The position numbers were made by a program, and so were the translations under genes. The notes beneath the pieces were generated by a model that was given only the letters and a program-made list of their open reading frames with translations, was not told the origin of the DNA and did no database searches. A stretch of 64,000 nucleotides of DNA from Renibacterium sp043789415 (GTDB lineage: Bacteria; Actinomycetota; Actinomycetes; Actinomycetales; Micrococcaceae): positions 868,001 through 932,000 of the forward strand of contig NZ_JBDLLW010000001.1 in the NCBI RefSeq assembly GCF_043789415.1. The letters are read 5' to 3'. Below are positions 24,517 through 32,936 of the stretch, in pieces. Numbering within the stretch: position 1 is the stretch's first letter; each line of letters starts with the position of its first letter.

Positions 24517-25611
24517 ATGGAATTCAATGAACGCCTTCGGGCACTTGGTACGAAAATCGGCAATCAGGCAGAGGCCATCGCGACAGAAGAAGCGACAAAG
24601 AATGCGTTCGTTATGCCGTTCATCTCATCCATCCTGGGCTATGACGTCTTTGATCCTCTAGAGGTCGTACCAGAGTTCACAGCTGACGTCGGCACAAAAC
24701 GAGGGGAGAAAATCGACTACGCAGTGATGCGCGAAGGAGAAGTGCAAATCCTCATTGAATGTAAAACATCGAAGTCAGCACTCACCTTAGAGAATGCCTC
24801 GCAGCTGTACCGATACTTCGGAGTCACCAATGCCAGGATAGCCGCCCTTACGAACGGGATCATCTGGCAGTTCTACACCGATCTTGACGCGCCGAATCGA
24901 ATGGACTCGAAACCATTCCTGGTACTCGATCTCAGCGACATCGACGAAATATTAATCCCCGAGATCCAAAAACTTAGCAAAGACGACTTCAACCTGGAGT
25001 CAATCATCAGCACTGCGGAAGAGCTGAAATATGTCGGTGCGCTTAAACGAGAGATCGCTGCGCAGTTCCGTGAACCTAGTGATGAGTTCGTAAGGTTTAT
25101 TGCAACTCGCGTCTATGACGGTTTATTCACGCAGCGTGTTCGTGAACAATTTTCTGTGCTTGTCACGAAGGCCGCGAAGCAGTTTCTGACAGACCAAGTA
25201 AACGACCGGTTGAAAACCGCACTTGGCGCAGGAACCCAGGTGCCGTCCGCAGAATCCCCATCCGACGCTTCCGTAGATAGTGGAAGCGTTGCCGAACGCG
25301 ATCTCGATCGAGATACTGAAATCGAAACAACTCTTGAGGAGCTCGAGGGTTACCAGATTGTCAAAGCCATCGCTTGTGCAGATGTCAAGCCTCAACGGAT
25401 CACCCACCGGGACTCAAAGAGTTACTTCGCAATCCTGCTGGACGATAACAACAGGAAACCGATCGCTCGTCTTCATTTCAACTCTGCACGCCAAAAATAT
25501 CTGGGGCTTCTGGATGAAGACAAGAATGAAACCAGACATCCCCTCAACTCGCTTGAAGAGATATATACCTTCGTTGAGGAAATCCGAGAGGCAGTACGCC
25601 GCTATCAGTAA
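24517..25611 (+). CDS. HsdR-N-terminal-domain nuclease-like protein (PD-(D/E)XK)
   Basis: 364 residues. The N-terminal part matches the type I restriction HsdR N-terminal-type domain: FVMPFISSILGYDVFDPLEV, then GEKIDYAVMREGEVQILIECKTS. D67, E81 and K83 are placed as a PD-(D/E)XK catalytic triad. LYRYFGVTNARIAALTNGI and WQFYTDLD continue the fold. Residues about 190-270 are a helical linker. The C-terminal 90 residues (SKSYFAILLDDNNRKPIARLHFN) are a separate small domain seen with such proteins. No helicase, methylase or specificity gene is adjacent. The ATG has AGGAG five bases upstream; GTG 24511 is the alternative. A defence role is inference. Confidence 0.75.
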   Translation: MEFNERLRALGTKIGNQAEAIATEEATKNAFVMPFISSILGYDVFDPLEVVPEFTADVGTKRGEKIDYAVMREGEVQILIECKTSKSALTLENASQLYRYFGVTNARIAALTNGIIWQFYTDLDAPNRMDSKPFLVLDLSDIDEILIPEIQKLSKDDFNLESIISTAEELKYVGALKREIAAQFREPSDEFVRFIATRVYDGLFTQRVREQFSVLVTKAAKQFLTDQVNDRLKTALGAGTQVPSAESPSDASVDSGSVAERDLDRDTEIETTLEELEGYQIVKAIACADVKPQRITHRDSKSYFAILLDDNNRKPIARLHFNSARQKYLGLLDEDKNETRHPLNSLEEIYTFVEEIREAVRRYQ

Positions 25612-25621
25612 ATCTCTGTAT

Positions 25622-25665
25622 GAAACGAGCGGGCCTTCGCACAGCAGCCAAGGCCTACTCGTTTC
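25622..25665 (+). terminator. Hairpin after the islet nuclease gene
   Basis: GAAACGAG and GGCCTT arms pair with AAGGCC and CTCGTTTC, broken by one 2-base mismatch, with a 12-base loop. It starts 10 bases past the stop codon. There is no T-run after it. Confidence 0.6.
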
Positions 25666-25812
25666 CTGGATAGCTATCGCCGCTGCTGCAAAGCTGATGT
25701 CTCTTGTGATTTCTCCGAAAAATACTCAATTCCAGGAGCCAATCCGGAGATCCTAAGCCAAAACCTACTATCCAAAACTTAGTTGGCCAAAGGAACGTTC
25801 CCCTGCAGGTTG

Positions 25813-26898
25813 CTAGACGTTAAACCTGAACTCCACCACGTCGCCGTCGGCCATTACATAGTCCTTGCCTTCGATCCGGACCTTGCCTTTGGCTTTGGCC
25901 TCGGCCATCGAGCCAGCTTCCACCAGGTCCTCGAAGTGCACCACCTCGGCCTTGATGAATCCTCGTTGAAAATCGGTGTGGATGACGCCGGCCGCCACCG
26001 GAGCGGTATCGCCCTGGCGAATCGTCCAGGCTCGGGCCTCTTTGGGACCCGCCGTCAGGTAGGTCTGCAAGCCGAGGGTGTGGAAACCCACCCTGGCAAG
26101 TTGGTCGAGGCCCGATTCTTCCTGGCCGTTCATCTCAAGCATCTCCCGGGCCTCTTCCTCGGAGAGCTCGACCAGATCGGCTTCCAATTTGGCATCCAGG
26201 AAGATCGCGTCAGCGGGTTCCACCAGGGCCCGCAGCTCGGCTTGCCGCTCGGGGTTGCCCAGCACGGCGTCGTCGACATTGAAGACGTAGATGAAAGGCT
26301 TCGCGGTGAGCAGGCTGAGCTCTTTCAAGTACTCCAGTTCCAGCTTGTCACTGGCCACCGAGGAGAAAATGGTATCTCCGCGTTCCAGAACCTGCTGGGC
26401 AGCCTGCACCGCGGCGAGTTCCGCAGCTTCCTTCTGCTTGAGCTTGACCGCCTTCTCCAAGCGGGGCAAAGCCTTCTCAATGGTCTGCAGATCGGCCAGA
26501 ATCAGTTCCGTATTGATGGTCTCCATATCGGAACGCGGATCGACTTTGCCGTCAACGTGGACCACATCCGGATCGTCGAACACCCGGATCACCTGGGCGA
26601 TCGCCTCCGCTTCACGGATATTGGCCAGGAACTGGTTCCCCAGACCTTCCCCCTCGCTGGCACCCTTGACGATGCCCGCGATATCGACGAAAGACACCAC
26701 AGCGGGCAGCAACCGTGCTGAACCGAACAGCTCGGCAAGCTTGCCGAGCCGGGGATCCGGAAGGTTGACGACGCCGACATTGGGCTCGATGGTGGCGAAC
26801 GGATAGTTCGCCGCGAGCACGTTATTGCGGGTCAGCGCATTGAAAAGGGTTGATTTGCCGACATTAGGCAGTCCGACAATGCCAATAGTAAGAGCCAC
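25813..26898 (-). CDS. ychF: Redox-regulated OBG-type ATPase/GTPase YchF
   Basis: 361 residues, the family size. G1 GLPNVGKST at residues 8-16, then NYPFATIEPNVG, DIAGIVKGASEGEGLGNQFL and the YchF version of G4 (NVDD). The C-terminal TGS-type domain ends GDVVEFRFNV. YchF binds ATP in preference to GTP and associates with ribosomes. The start is GTG 26898, giving the standard N-terminus MALTIGIVGLPN; the longer frame to 27036 crosses a palindrome and is rejected. The last codons double as the proximal attachment-like repeat of the islet. Confidence 0.95.
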   Translation of the reverse strand: MALTIGIVGLPNVGKSTLFNALTRNNVLAANYPFATIEPNVGVVNLPDPRLGKLAELFGSARLLPAVVSFVDIAGIVKGASEGEGLGNQFLANIREAEAIAQVIRVFDDPDVVHVDGKVDPRSDMETINTELILADLQTIEKALPRLEKAVKLKQKEAAELAAVQAAQQVLERGDTIFSSVASDKLELEYLKELSLLTAKPFIYVFNVDDAVLGNPERQAELRALVEPADAIFLDAKLEADLVELSEEEAREMLEMNGQEESGLDQLARVGFHTLGLQTYLTAGPKEARAWTIRQGDTAPVAAGVIHTDFQRGFIKAEVVHFEDLVEAGSMAEAKAKGKVRIEGKDYVMADGDVVEFRFNV

Positions 26899-26992
26899 GG
26901 GAACTAAGTTTAGCGGCAGGTGCCTAGCAGTGAGGAACGAACTAGCTACCCCACCCCACCGAATCACCGTTTCACTGGGCTGGAACGGCTTA

Positions 26993-27020
26993 GCCCACTG
27001 AATGCGCCGATTCAGTGGGC
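26993..27020. repeat. Palindrome in ychF-rmuC divergent region
   Basis: GCCCACTGAAT and ATTCAGTGGGC are exact complements around GCGCCG. The 10-base core CCCACTGAAT is shared with the dapE-dapD inverted repeat, and both lie between divergent genes. It may be an operator or a short palindromic repeat. Confidence 0.85.
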
Positions 27021-27119
27021 AGAGCTCACGACTCACGGCTCAGCTCCCACTCCACCCGCATCACGGACAAACCACAACCCCTGCAACCTTTTGTCGGTGC
27101 CTCGTGCAAAGCTGAGCTT

Positions 27120-28256
27120 ATGGACGGAATTCTTCTCGGCGTGCTGATCGGTTTGGCGGTAGGGATGGTCTGCGCCTATCTGCTCTTACGACGTCGCCAG
27201 CAACAGTTACAGGAAGATCTCACCGAGACTTCAGCCCGGCTGAACGAGGCGAATGCGGCTCTGGCCGCGGCGGAGGCAGAATCCCGGCTGCTGACCGCAC
27301 AGAGCCAACAGGACTCCTCGGTCTTGCGCGCGCTCAGCCCGGTCGCCGAAAAGCTCAGCGATGTGCAACGCCAGGTGGCTCTCCTGGAACGCGACCGGAT
27401 GGAACAGTACGGCCAATTGGCCCAGCAGCTCAAAGACGCCAAGGCCTCTGATGCCCTGCTGCTACAGACCACTCAGTCCCTAGCGTCCACCCTACGATCC
27501 ACGAGCGCCCGCGGCCGCTGGGGCGAGGTGCAGTTACGCAGGGTGGTCGAATCCGCGGGCCTGCTGAGCCACGTCGATTTCACGGAGCAAGTCCAGCAAC
27601 TCGCTGAACACGGAATGCAGCGCCCGGACATGGTGGTCAGGCTTCCGGGCGGCAAGGAACTGGTGCTGGACGCCAAGGTGCCGTTGAGCGCTTTTCTGGA
27701 GGCCCAAGAAACTGACGATGAAGCTGCCACCGCGAGCGCGCTGTCACGCCATGCCAAGGCGGTGCGAGTCCACATCGATGCATTGGCCGGCAAAAGATAC
27801 TGGAACGGTTCCTCAACCAGCCCGGAGGTGGTGATCTGCTTCCTACCCGCCGAATCGATTCTGTCCGTGGCCTTGAACGCCGATGCCCAGCTGCTGGACT
27901 ATGCGCTCAGCAAGGGGGTCGTGCTGGCCTCACCGGTGAGCTTGCTCGCGGTGCTGAAAGCGGTAGCTTTCTCCTGGCGGCAAGACGTGCTGACCGAAAG
28001 CGCCAAAGAACTCTTCGAAACCTCGAACCAGCTCTACGAACGGCTCTCTAAATTAGGTGAGCACGTTGAGAAGCTGGGTGGCTCGATCAGGTCATCAGTG
28101 GATAAATACAACGCCCTGGTCGGCTCCTTGGAGAGCCGGGTGCTGCCCACCGCTCGAAAACTCAACAGCCTGGACCCCGAGAAGTTACCGGATCCGCAGG
28201 CGATTCCGCAGCAGCCTCGTTCACTCAGCGCTCCCGAGCTCCTCGAAAGACCTTAG
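27120..28256 (+). CDS. rmuC: DNA recombination protein RmuC
   Basis: 378 residues. One N-terminal membrane helix (LLGVLIGLAVGMVCAYLLL), then a long Gln/Glu/Ala-rich coiled coil to about residue 115. The RmuC nuclease-like domain follows: SARGRWGEVQLRRVVESAGL, RPDMVVRLPGGKELVLDAKVPLSAFLEA, VVICFLPAESILSVAL, ASPVSLLAVLKAVAFSW. RmuC limits inversions and is thought to be a PD-(D/E)XK-type nuclease. ATG 27120 was chosen over the longer frame from 27015 because the membrane anchor begins right after it. Confidence 0.9.
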   Translation: MDGILLGVLIGLAVGMVCAYLLLRRRQQQLQEDLTETSARLNEANAALAAAEAESRLLTAQSQQDSSVLRALSPVAEKLSDVQRQVALLERDRMEQYGQLAQQLKDAKASDALLLQTTQSLASTLRSTSARGRWGEVQLRRVVESAGLLSHVDFTEQVQQLAEHGMQRPDMVVRLPGGKELVLDAKVPLSAFLEAQETDDEAATASALSRHAKAVRVHIDALAGKRYWNGSSTSPEVVICFLPAESILSVALNADAQLLDYALSKGVVLASPVSLLAVLKAVAFSWRQDVLTESAKELFETSNQLYERLSKLGEHVEKLGGSIRSSVDKYNALVGSLESRVLPTARKLNSLDPEKLPDPQAIPQQPRSLSAPELLERP

Positions 28257-28269
28257 AGTGACGGAAACG

Positions 28270-29355
28270 TCAGTTCTGCGGCCGTGCGCCGCGACCGCCA
28301 AGCGCCCTGGAAGAATCCCCCGCCTGTTTCAGGGTGGCGCGCAGTTCCTTGGGCAAGGAGAAGAGCAGATCTTCCTCGGCGGTCACCACTTCCTCCACGG
28401 TGCCGTAGCCGTAGTCGGATAGCAGCGCGAGTACATCCTTGACCAAGACCTCAGGGACCGATGCCCCGGAAGTAACTCCGACGGTGGACACCCCTTCGAA
28501 CCAGGACTCATCGACCTGATTGGCGAAGTCCACCCGGTAGGAGGCTTTCGCACCGTACTCCAGGGCCACTTCGACGAGCCGAACCGAGTTCGAGGAATTC
28601 GCCGAACCCACCACGATCACCAAATCGGCCTGCGGAGCGATCTTCTTGATCGCCACCTGGCGATTGGTGGTGGCATAGCAGATATCGTCGCTCGGCGGGT
28701 CTTGCAGAGTGGGGAACCGGTCCTTGAGCAGACGCACGGTTTCCATTGTCTCGTCGACGCTCAGGGTGGTCTGTGAAAGCCAGATCACCTTCTCGGGGTC
28801 ACGCACCGTGACTTGATCGACTTCGTGCGGGCCATTGATGATCTGGATATGCTCCGGAGCCTCCCCCGAGGTGCCTTCGACTTCCTCGTGACCCTCGTGC
28901 CCGATCAGCAGGATGTCGAAGTCATCGCGCGCAAAGCGCACCGCTTCCCGGTGGACCTTGGTGACCAGGGGGCAGGTCGCGTCGATGGTTCGCAGGCCTC
29001 GATCAGCCGCAGATTGCACGACGGCGGGCGAAACCCCGTGAGCCGAGAAGATCACCAGAGCGCCTTCGGGAACCTCGTCGTTCTCTTCGACGAAGATGGC
29101 GCCCTTGGATTCCAGCGATGAGACGACGTGCACATTGTGAACGATCTGCTTGCGCACATACACCGGTGCGCCATAGTGCTCCAGAGCCTTTTCGACGGCG
29201 ATCACGGCCCGGTCAACACCGGCGCAGTACCCGCGCGGAGCAGCCAACAGGACCTTTTTCTGCACGCTGACCGGAGCCGCCGCTTCGATCTCCTCTGGAC
29301 TGCGACGCTTACGAGGGATGGCTGGCATCGGTACGGACACTGCGGTGCTGGTCAT
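28270..29355 (-). CDS. ispH: 4-hydroxy-3-methylbut-2-enyl diphosphate reductase
   Basis: Last enzyme of the MEP isoprenoid pathway; reduces HMBPP to IPP and DMAPP with a 4Fe-4S cluster. The three cluster cysteines are seen in RGYCAGVDRA, DATCPLVTKVH and DDICYATTNRQ. The catalytic ETMETV-type segment and SANSSNSVRLVEVA are also present. The product is 361 residues, with an N-terminal extension of about 30 residues as in other actinobacteria. It converges on rmuC with 13 bases between the stops. Confidence 0.95.
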   Translation of the reverse strand: MTSTAVSVPMPAIPRKRRSPEEIEAAAPVSVQKKVLLAAPRGYCAGVDRAVIAVEKALEHYGAPVYVRKQIVHNVHVVSSLESKGAIFVEENDEVPEGALVIFSAHGVSPAVVQSAADRGLRTIDATCPLVTKVHREAVRFARDDFDILLIGHEGHEEVEGTSGEAPEHIQIINGPHEVDQVTVRDPEKVIWLSQTTLSVDETMETVRLLKDRFPTLQDPPSDDICYATTNRQVAIKKIAPQADLVIVVGSANSSNSVRLVEVALEYGAKASYRVDFANQVDESWFEGVSTVGVTSGASVPEVLVKDVLALLSDYGYGTVEEVVTAEEDLLFSLPKELRATLKQAGDSSRALGGRGARPQN

Positions 29356-29427
29356 TCTTCTATTCTACGTCCAGCCCTCTAAACGGTCTCACCGCGCAGC
29401 CCCTTGTCAGATCTTCGCCCTCAGAGC

Positions 29428-30258
29428 TCAGCGTCGGCGAGTCGCTACCCTGCCGCTCAGCCCGATCAACAGCAGCGCACCCGCGGCGATGGCTCCGACC
29501 AGGATCCACACATCGAAGCTGCCCCCGGCCACCCCGACGTATTCCTGTTTGAAGAGATCCGCGACCGGATTACCACCCGAGGAATTCAGCACGCTCTGCG
29601 ACACCAGGTTGAGCAGCACCTTCCAGGCCGCGACAATCACCAGACCGCCCAGGCCTAGTAGAGCGAGAGTGGTTGATCTGCGACGCGCGATCAAGAGTGC
29701 CAGAGCCGCAGCCAAACCGGCTCCGATAGCTCCCCAGGCCCCCAGCGGAGCGAGTTCTCGCAAATGTACCAGCACCTCTCGCTGGCTCTTGGTGCCCAGA
29801 GTGATCAACACCTGAGCCGGGCTTTGGACTTGCTGACCCAGGCTGCTGCCGACCTTCTTGAGCACGAGCTGCAACAGCGGGGCGACGTCAAGATTCAGCA
29901 CCCCCTGGTCATTTGCATTGGCCGCCGGATTGACCAGCGTCAGTTCATGGCTACGCCGCAAGGTCTCTGCCCAGGCCGCCGGATACTCGGGATCGCTGGC
30001 GAGATCTTTCACCGCGCTTTCAATCAACGGGGCCGCTGCAGTCACCAGCCCGGGAACGGCGTCCAGCTTAGAAGTAGCAGTTTTCGCGGTCGCTGCGGCC
30101 AGGGCGGCTTGGAACTTGGGATCATTGCCCAGGGGCGTGGCCATCGCGAGGAAGCCGTCTTGATTGATCACCGTTCGCTCAGCCCAAATAGCCGGGACCG
30201 AGACTCCCGCCAGGACCAAGGCCACTACCGCGGCAGCGGCAGAGAAGAAGCTGCGCAT
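29428..30258 (-). CDS. Actinobacterial membrane protein of unknown function
   Basis: 276 residues from ATG 30258, with AGGAG nicely spaced upstream. One N-terminal membrane segment (FFSAAAAVVALVLAGVSVPAIW), an external helical domain of about 125 residues (residues 30-155, with SDPEYPAAWAETLRRSHE), then three membrane segments near the C-terminus and an Arg-rich end (VATRRR). No catalytic motif is visible. The pattern suggests a surface sensor or scaffold, but I do not assign a function. It diverges from xseA. Confidence 0.65.
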   Translation of the reverse strand: MRSFFSAAAAVVALVLAGVSVPAIWAERTVINQDGFLAMATPLGNDPKFQAALAAATAKTATSKLDAVPGLVTAAAPLIESAVKDLASDPEYPAAWAETLRRSHELTLVNPAANANDQGVLNLDVAPLLQLVLKKVGSSLGQQVQSPAQVLITLGTKSQREVLVHLRELAPLGAWGAIGAGLAAALALLIARRRSTTLALLGLGGLVIVAAWKVLLNLVSQSVLNSSGGNPVADLFKQEYVGVAGGSFDVWILVGAIAAGALLLIGLSGRVATRRR

Positions 30259-30425
30259 ATGTCTCCTGTAGGTTATTCGAGCCAACTTTAGCGAGCTGTC
30301 CTGTGCAACCGCCAAGAGAAGACTGGACGATTCTCGCATAGTTTGTCTGTTGGCTTGGGTAGGCTGTTATCGACCAGTAGTGAGCAGCAGGAGTTCAATC
30401 ACGGCCGAGAGAGGTGGAACCAGCA

Positions 30426-31739
30426 ATGAGCGAGGAGCTGTCAGCAGCAAGCCCGGAATCCAGCTCGGTTCCCGCAACCGCCGCCGAAACCAGCGCAGAC
30501 CGGCCCTGGCCGCTTCGATTGCTCTCCGAGAAACTCAAGGCACATATCGATCGAGCTCCCGCTGCCTGGGTTGAGGGGCAGATCATCGAATTGAATCGCC
30601 GGGCTAATGTCAGTTATCTGACCTTACGGGACATCGATGCGGAAATCTCACTGAGCGTTACTCTCTTCGGTTCAACCTTGGATTCGCTGGAGGTTCCGCT
30701 GGAGAAAGGGGCGCGTGTAGTCGCCCAGCTGAAACCCGATTTTTGGCTGAAAACCGGCAGGTTATCGATGCAGGGCAAGCACATCCGGGCGGTCGGCCTC
30801 GGCGAGCTACTGGCCCGGATCGAGGCATTGCGACAAGCCCTGGCGGCGGAGGGACTATTCGCCGCCGAACGGAAGAAGAAGCTGCCGCTGCTCCCCCAGC
30901 GAATCGGGTTGATCACCGGCCGAGATTCAGATGCTATGAAAGACGTCTTGCGCAATGCCGCGTTACGCTGGCCTGCCGTGCAGTTCGAAGTTCGAGAGGT
31001 CCCGGTGCAGGGCGTCAACTCGGTCGCCCAGATCATCGGCGCGCTGGCCGAGCTCGACCCCGATCCGCGAATCGATGTGATCGTGATCGCTCGCGGCGGC
31101 GGTTCCCTGGAGGATCTGCTCGGTTTCAGCCATGAATCCTTGGTGCGTGCGGTTTCGGCCGCGCAAACCCCGGTGGTGAGCGCGATCGGGCACGAAGCGG
31201 ACCGCCCTTTACTCGATGAGGTGGCCGATCTGCGGGCTTCGACGCCCACCGATGCTGCCAAGAGAATTGTGCCCGATCTGCGGGAAGAGCTGGACGGTGT
31301 GCAGCGAATGAGGAACCAGCTCCGTCGGGGCATCGAGCTTCTCGCGGATCGGGAACGCGAGCGGCTAGCCCAGCTCCGCTCCCGCCCGGTACTGGCGAAT
31401 CCAGATGGCATGATCACGGTCAGGGCGGAGGATCTGAGGCGACTGCAGGATCGAGCTTTTAGCTCGATCTCCCTGATGACGACGCGGCACCGTGACTCGC
31501 TGTCACACCTTTTGGCCCAGGTGCGTTCACTGTCACCGCAGAAGACCCTGGACCGGGGCTACGCTGTCGTTCAGCTCGACGACGGTCGGGTGCTACGTTC
31601 GGCAGCCGATGCCCCACCCGGCACGGCCCTGAAGATCCGGCTGGCTCAAGGAATGCTAGGCGCGGAGTCAACTAAGCAGTTGAAGGACGGCGTAGCAGCC
31701 GCCAACCCGGAAAGCCGAGGAAAGACGGAACGAATATGA
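30426..31739 (+). CDS. xseA: Exodeoxyribonuclease VII large subunit
   Basis: 437 residues from ATG 30426. An N-terminal OB-fold (WVEGQIIELNRRANVSYLTLRD ... VTLFGSTL) binds ssDNA. The catalytic domain has IGLITGRDSDAMKDVL, VIVIARGGGSLEDLLGF and PVVSAIGHEADRPLLDEVADLRASTPT. A coiled-coil and the C-terminal DRGYAVVQLDDGRVL complete the family pattern. An in-frame GTG at 30414 is the alternative start. The gene overlaps xseB by ATGA. Confidence 0.95.
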   Translation: MSEELSAASPESSSVPATAAETSADRPWPLRLLSEKLKAHIDRAPAAWVEGQIIELNRRANVSYLTLRDIDAEISLSVTLFGSTLDSLEVPLEKGARVVAQLKPDFWLKTGRLSMQGKHIRAVGLGELLARIEALRQALAAEGLFAAERKKKLPLLPQRIGLITGRDSDAMKDVLRNAALRWPAVQFEVREVPVQGVNSVAQIIGALAELDPDPRIDVIVIARGGGSLEDLLGFSHESLVRAVSAAQTPVVSAIGHEADRPLLDEVADLRASTPTDAAKRIVPDLREELDGVQRMRNQLRRGIELLADRERERLAQLRSRPVLANPDGMITVRAEDLRRLQDRAFSSISLMTTRHRDSLSHLLAQVRSLSPQKTLDRGYAVVQLDDGRVLRSAADAPPGTALKIRLAQGMLGAESTKQLKDGVAAANPESRGKTERI

Positions 31740-31960
31740 CAAACCAAGACGATATTGCAGAACTGAGTTATGAACAGGCCCGTGAAGAACTGGTCTCCGT
31801 CGTGGCGCAGTTAGAAGCCGGTGGTGCGAGTCTTGAGGATTCGCTTGCACTCTGGGAACGCGGCGAAGCTCTGGCGTCCCGCTGCGAGCAATGGCTGGAT
31901 GGCGTGCAACAGCGACTCGATACCGCTAAAGCCAGGGCCCAGAGCGGCGACTCTGCATAA
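31736..31960 (+). CDS. xseB: Exodeoxyribonuclease VII small subunit
   Basis: 74-residue helical partner of XseA that binds its coiled coil. Motif LSYEQAREELVSVVAQLEAG, then SLEDSLALWERGEALASRCEQWLDG, is the family signature. Its ATG overlaps the xseA stop, so translation is coupled. The final 15 residues are a polar tail. Confidence 0.95.
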   Translation: MTNQDDIAELSYEQAREELVSVVAQLEAGGASLEDSLALWERGEALASRCEQWLDGVQQRLDTAKARAQSGDSA

Positions 31961-31977
31961 GGCCACCGGCCAAAGGC

Positions 31978-32011
31978 CCCAGAAAGCAACGAGGCCCAGA
32001 AAGCAACGAGG
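31978..32011. repeat. 17-bp direct tandem repeat
   Basis: CCCAGAAAGCAACGAGG occurs twice without spacer (31978-31994 and 31995-32011) between the ends of the converging xseB and PPK2 genes. It looks like a local slippage duplication. Confidence 0.9.
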
Positions 32012-32012
32012 C

Positions 32013-32867
32013 CTAGGAAGCAGCTAGGCGTTTCTTCTCTGTCGCGAGATCGAAATCGCCCTTCGGCCAGTCGAGCTTCATGGATTCAAAGGCGTCGATG
32101 AGCAGCTCCTGAACCGCCAACCGGGCGTACCACTTCTTATCCGCGGGAACCACGTACCACGGTGCAGTCTCGGTCGAGGTCTGTTCGAAGGCCTTCTGAT
32201 AGGCCTCCATGTATTGTGGCCAGAAAGCCCGCTCGGTGAGATCTCCGGGGCTGTATTTCCAGTGCTTGATCGGATCAGCGAGCCTGGCGCTGAGCCGCTC
32301 TTTCTGAGTTTCCGGGCTGATCTGCAGCATGACCTTGACGATCTTAGTTCCGGCTTCGTTCAGGCCTGCCTCGAAGTCGTTGATAGCCGCATAGCGCCGG
32401 GTCAGTTCTGCCTCATCCGCCCAGCCGTGCACCCGGTGGATCAGTACATCCTCGTAGTGCGAGCGATCAAAAACCCCCAACATGCCGTGCCGGGGAACTT
32501 CCTTCTGAATTCGCCAGAGGAAGTCGTGGCTCTTCTCTTCATCGGTGGGAGCCTTGAAAGCGTGCAATTGCACCCCCTGCGGGTCAACCGAACCCACCAC
32601 GTGCGAGACGATGCCGCCCTTGCCCGCGGTGTCCATGGCTTGCAAGACGAGCAGCACGGATTTCTCCGCGCCGAATTTGCTCTCCGCGAAGAGCTGTTCC
32701 TGAAGCACCCCAAGCCGTCGCGCGCGATCCGCCAAAAGCTGCTCGGCGTCACGCTTTTTCCCGCTGAATCCGGGAGCTGCAGAGCTCTCCACCCGGTCGA
32801 GCTGAAAATCCTGCCCGACCACCAGCAAATCCCGGGGACTCTTCTTAAAGCCGTGTTTGGATGCCAT
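32013..32867 (-). CDS. Polyphosphate kinase 2 family nucleotide phosphotransferase
   Basis: 284 residues, single-domain PPK2. Walker A AMDTAGKGG, the lid-region KERLSARLADPIKHWKYSPGD and the DRSHYEDVL Walker B-type motif are intact. PPK2 enzymes use polyphosphate to phosphorylate nucleotides; this length and the phrase GFSGKKRDAEQLLADRA-type linker fit the class that acts on (d)NDP or NMP in actinobacteria, though class cannot be settled by eye. It stands alone on the minus strand. Confidence 0.9.
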   Translation of the reverse strand: MASKHGFKKSPRDLLVVGQDFQLDRVESSAAPGFSGKKRDAEQLLADRARRLGVLQEQLFAESKFGAEKSVLLVLQAMDTAGKGGIVSHVVGSVDPQGVQLHAFKAPTDEEKSHDFLWRIQKEVPRHGMLGVFDRSHYEDVLIHRVHGWADEAELTRRYAAINDFEAGLNEAGTKIVKVMLQISPETQKERLSARLADPIKHWKYSPGDLTERAFWPQYMEAYQKAFEQTSTETAPWYVVPADKKWYARLAVQELLIDAFESMKLDWPKGDFDLATEKKRLAAS

Positions 32868-32936
32868 GGTCGGCCCCTTCGTCAGACGTCGGTCACATCA
32901 TCACAACCGTACTAGAAAGACCGGCTTCGCGCCCGA

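Larger units (their letters stand above)
24177..25832. mobile_element. Small islet inserted at the 3' end of ychF
   Basis: About 1.65 kb bounded by direct repeats of the ychF 3' end. It contains a single nuclease-like gene and its hairpin, and no integrase or transposase. By eye the interior is richer in A and T than the flanking genes and its codon choice differs. The most likely origin is site-specific insertion with the target gene end restored by the element, followed by loss of the integrase or movement in trans. Confidence 0.65.

Noticed and set aside
24517..25611. Full type I restriction system
   Set aside because: Only the HsdR N-terminal-type nuclease domain is present; no helicase motor, HsdM or HsdS gene lies within the islet.
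27015..27036. Longer N-termini of ychF and rmuC that would make the two divergent genes overlap
   Set aside because: Both extensions run through the CCCACTGAAT palindrome and precede the conserved N-termini MALTIGIVG and the RmuC membrane anchor, so the shorter starts are correct.
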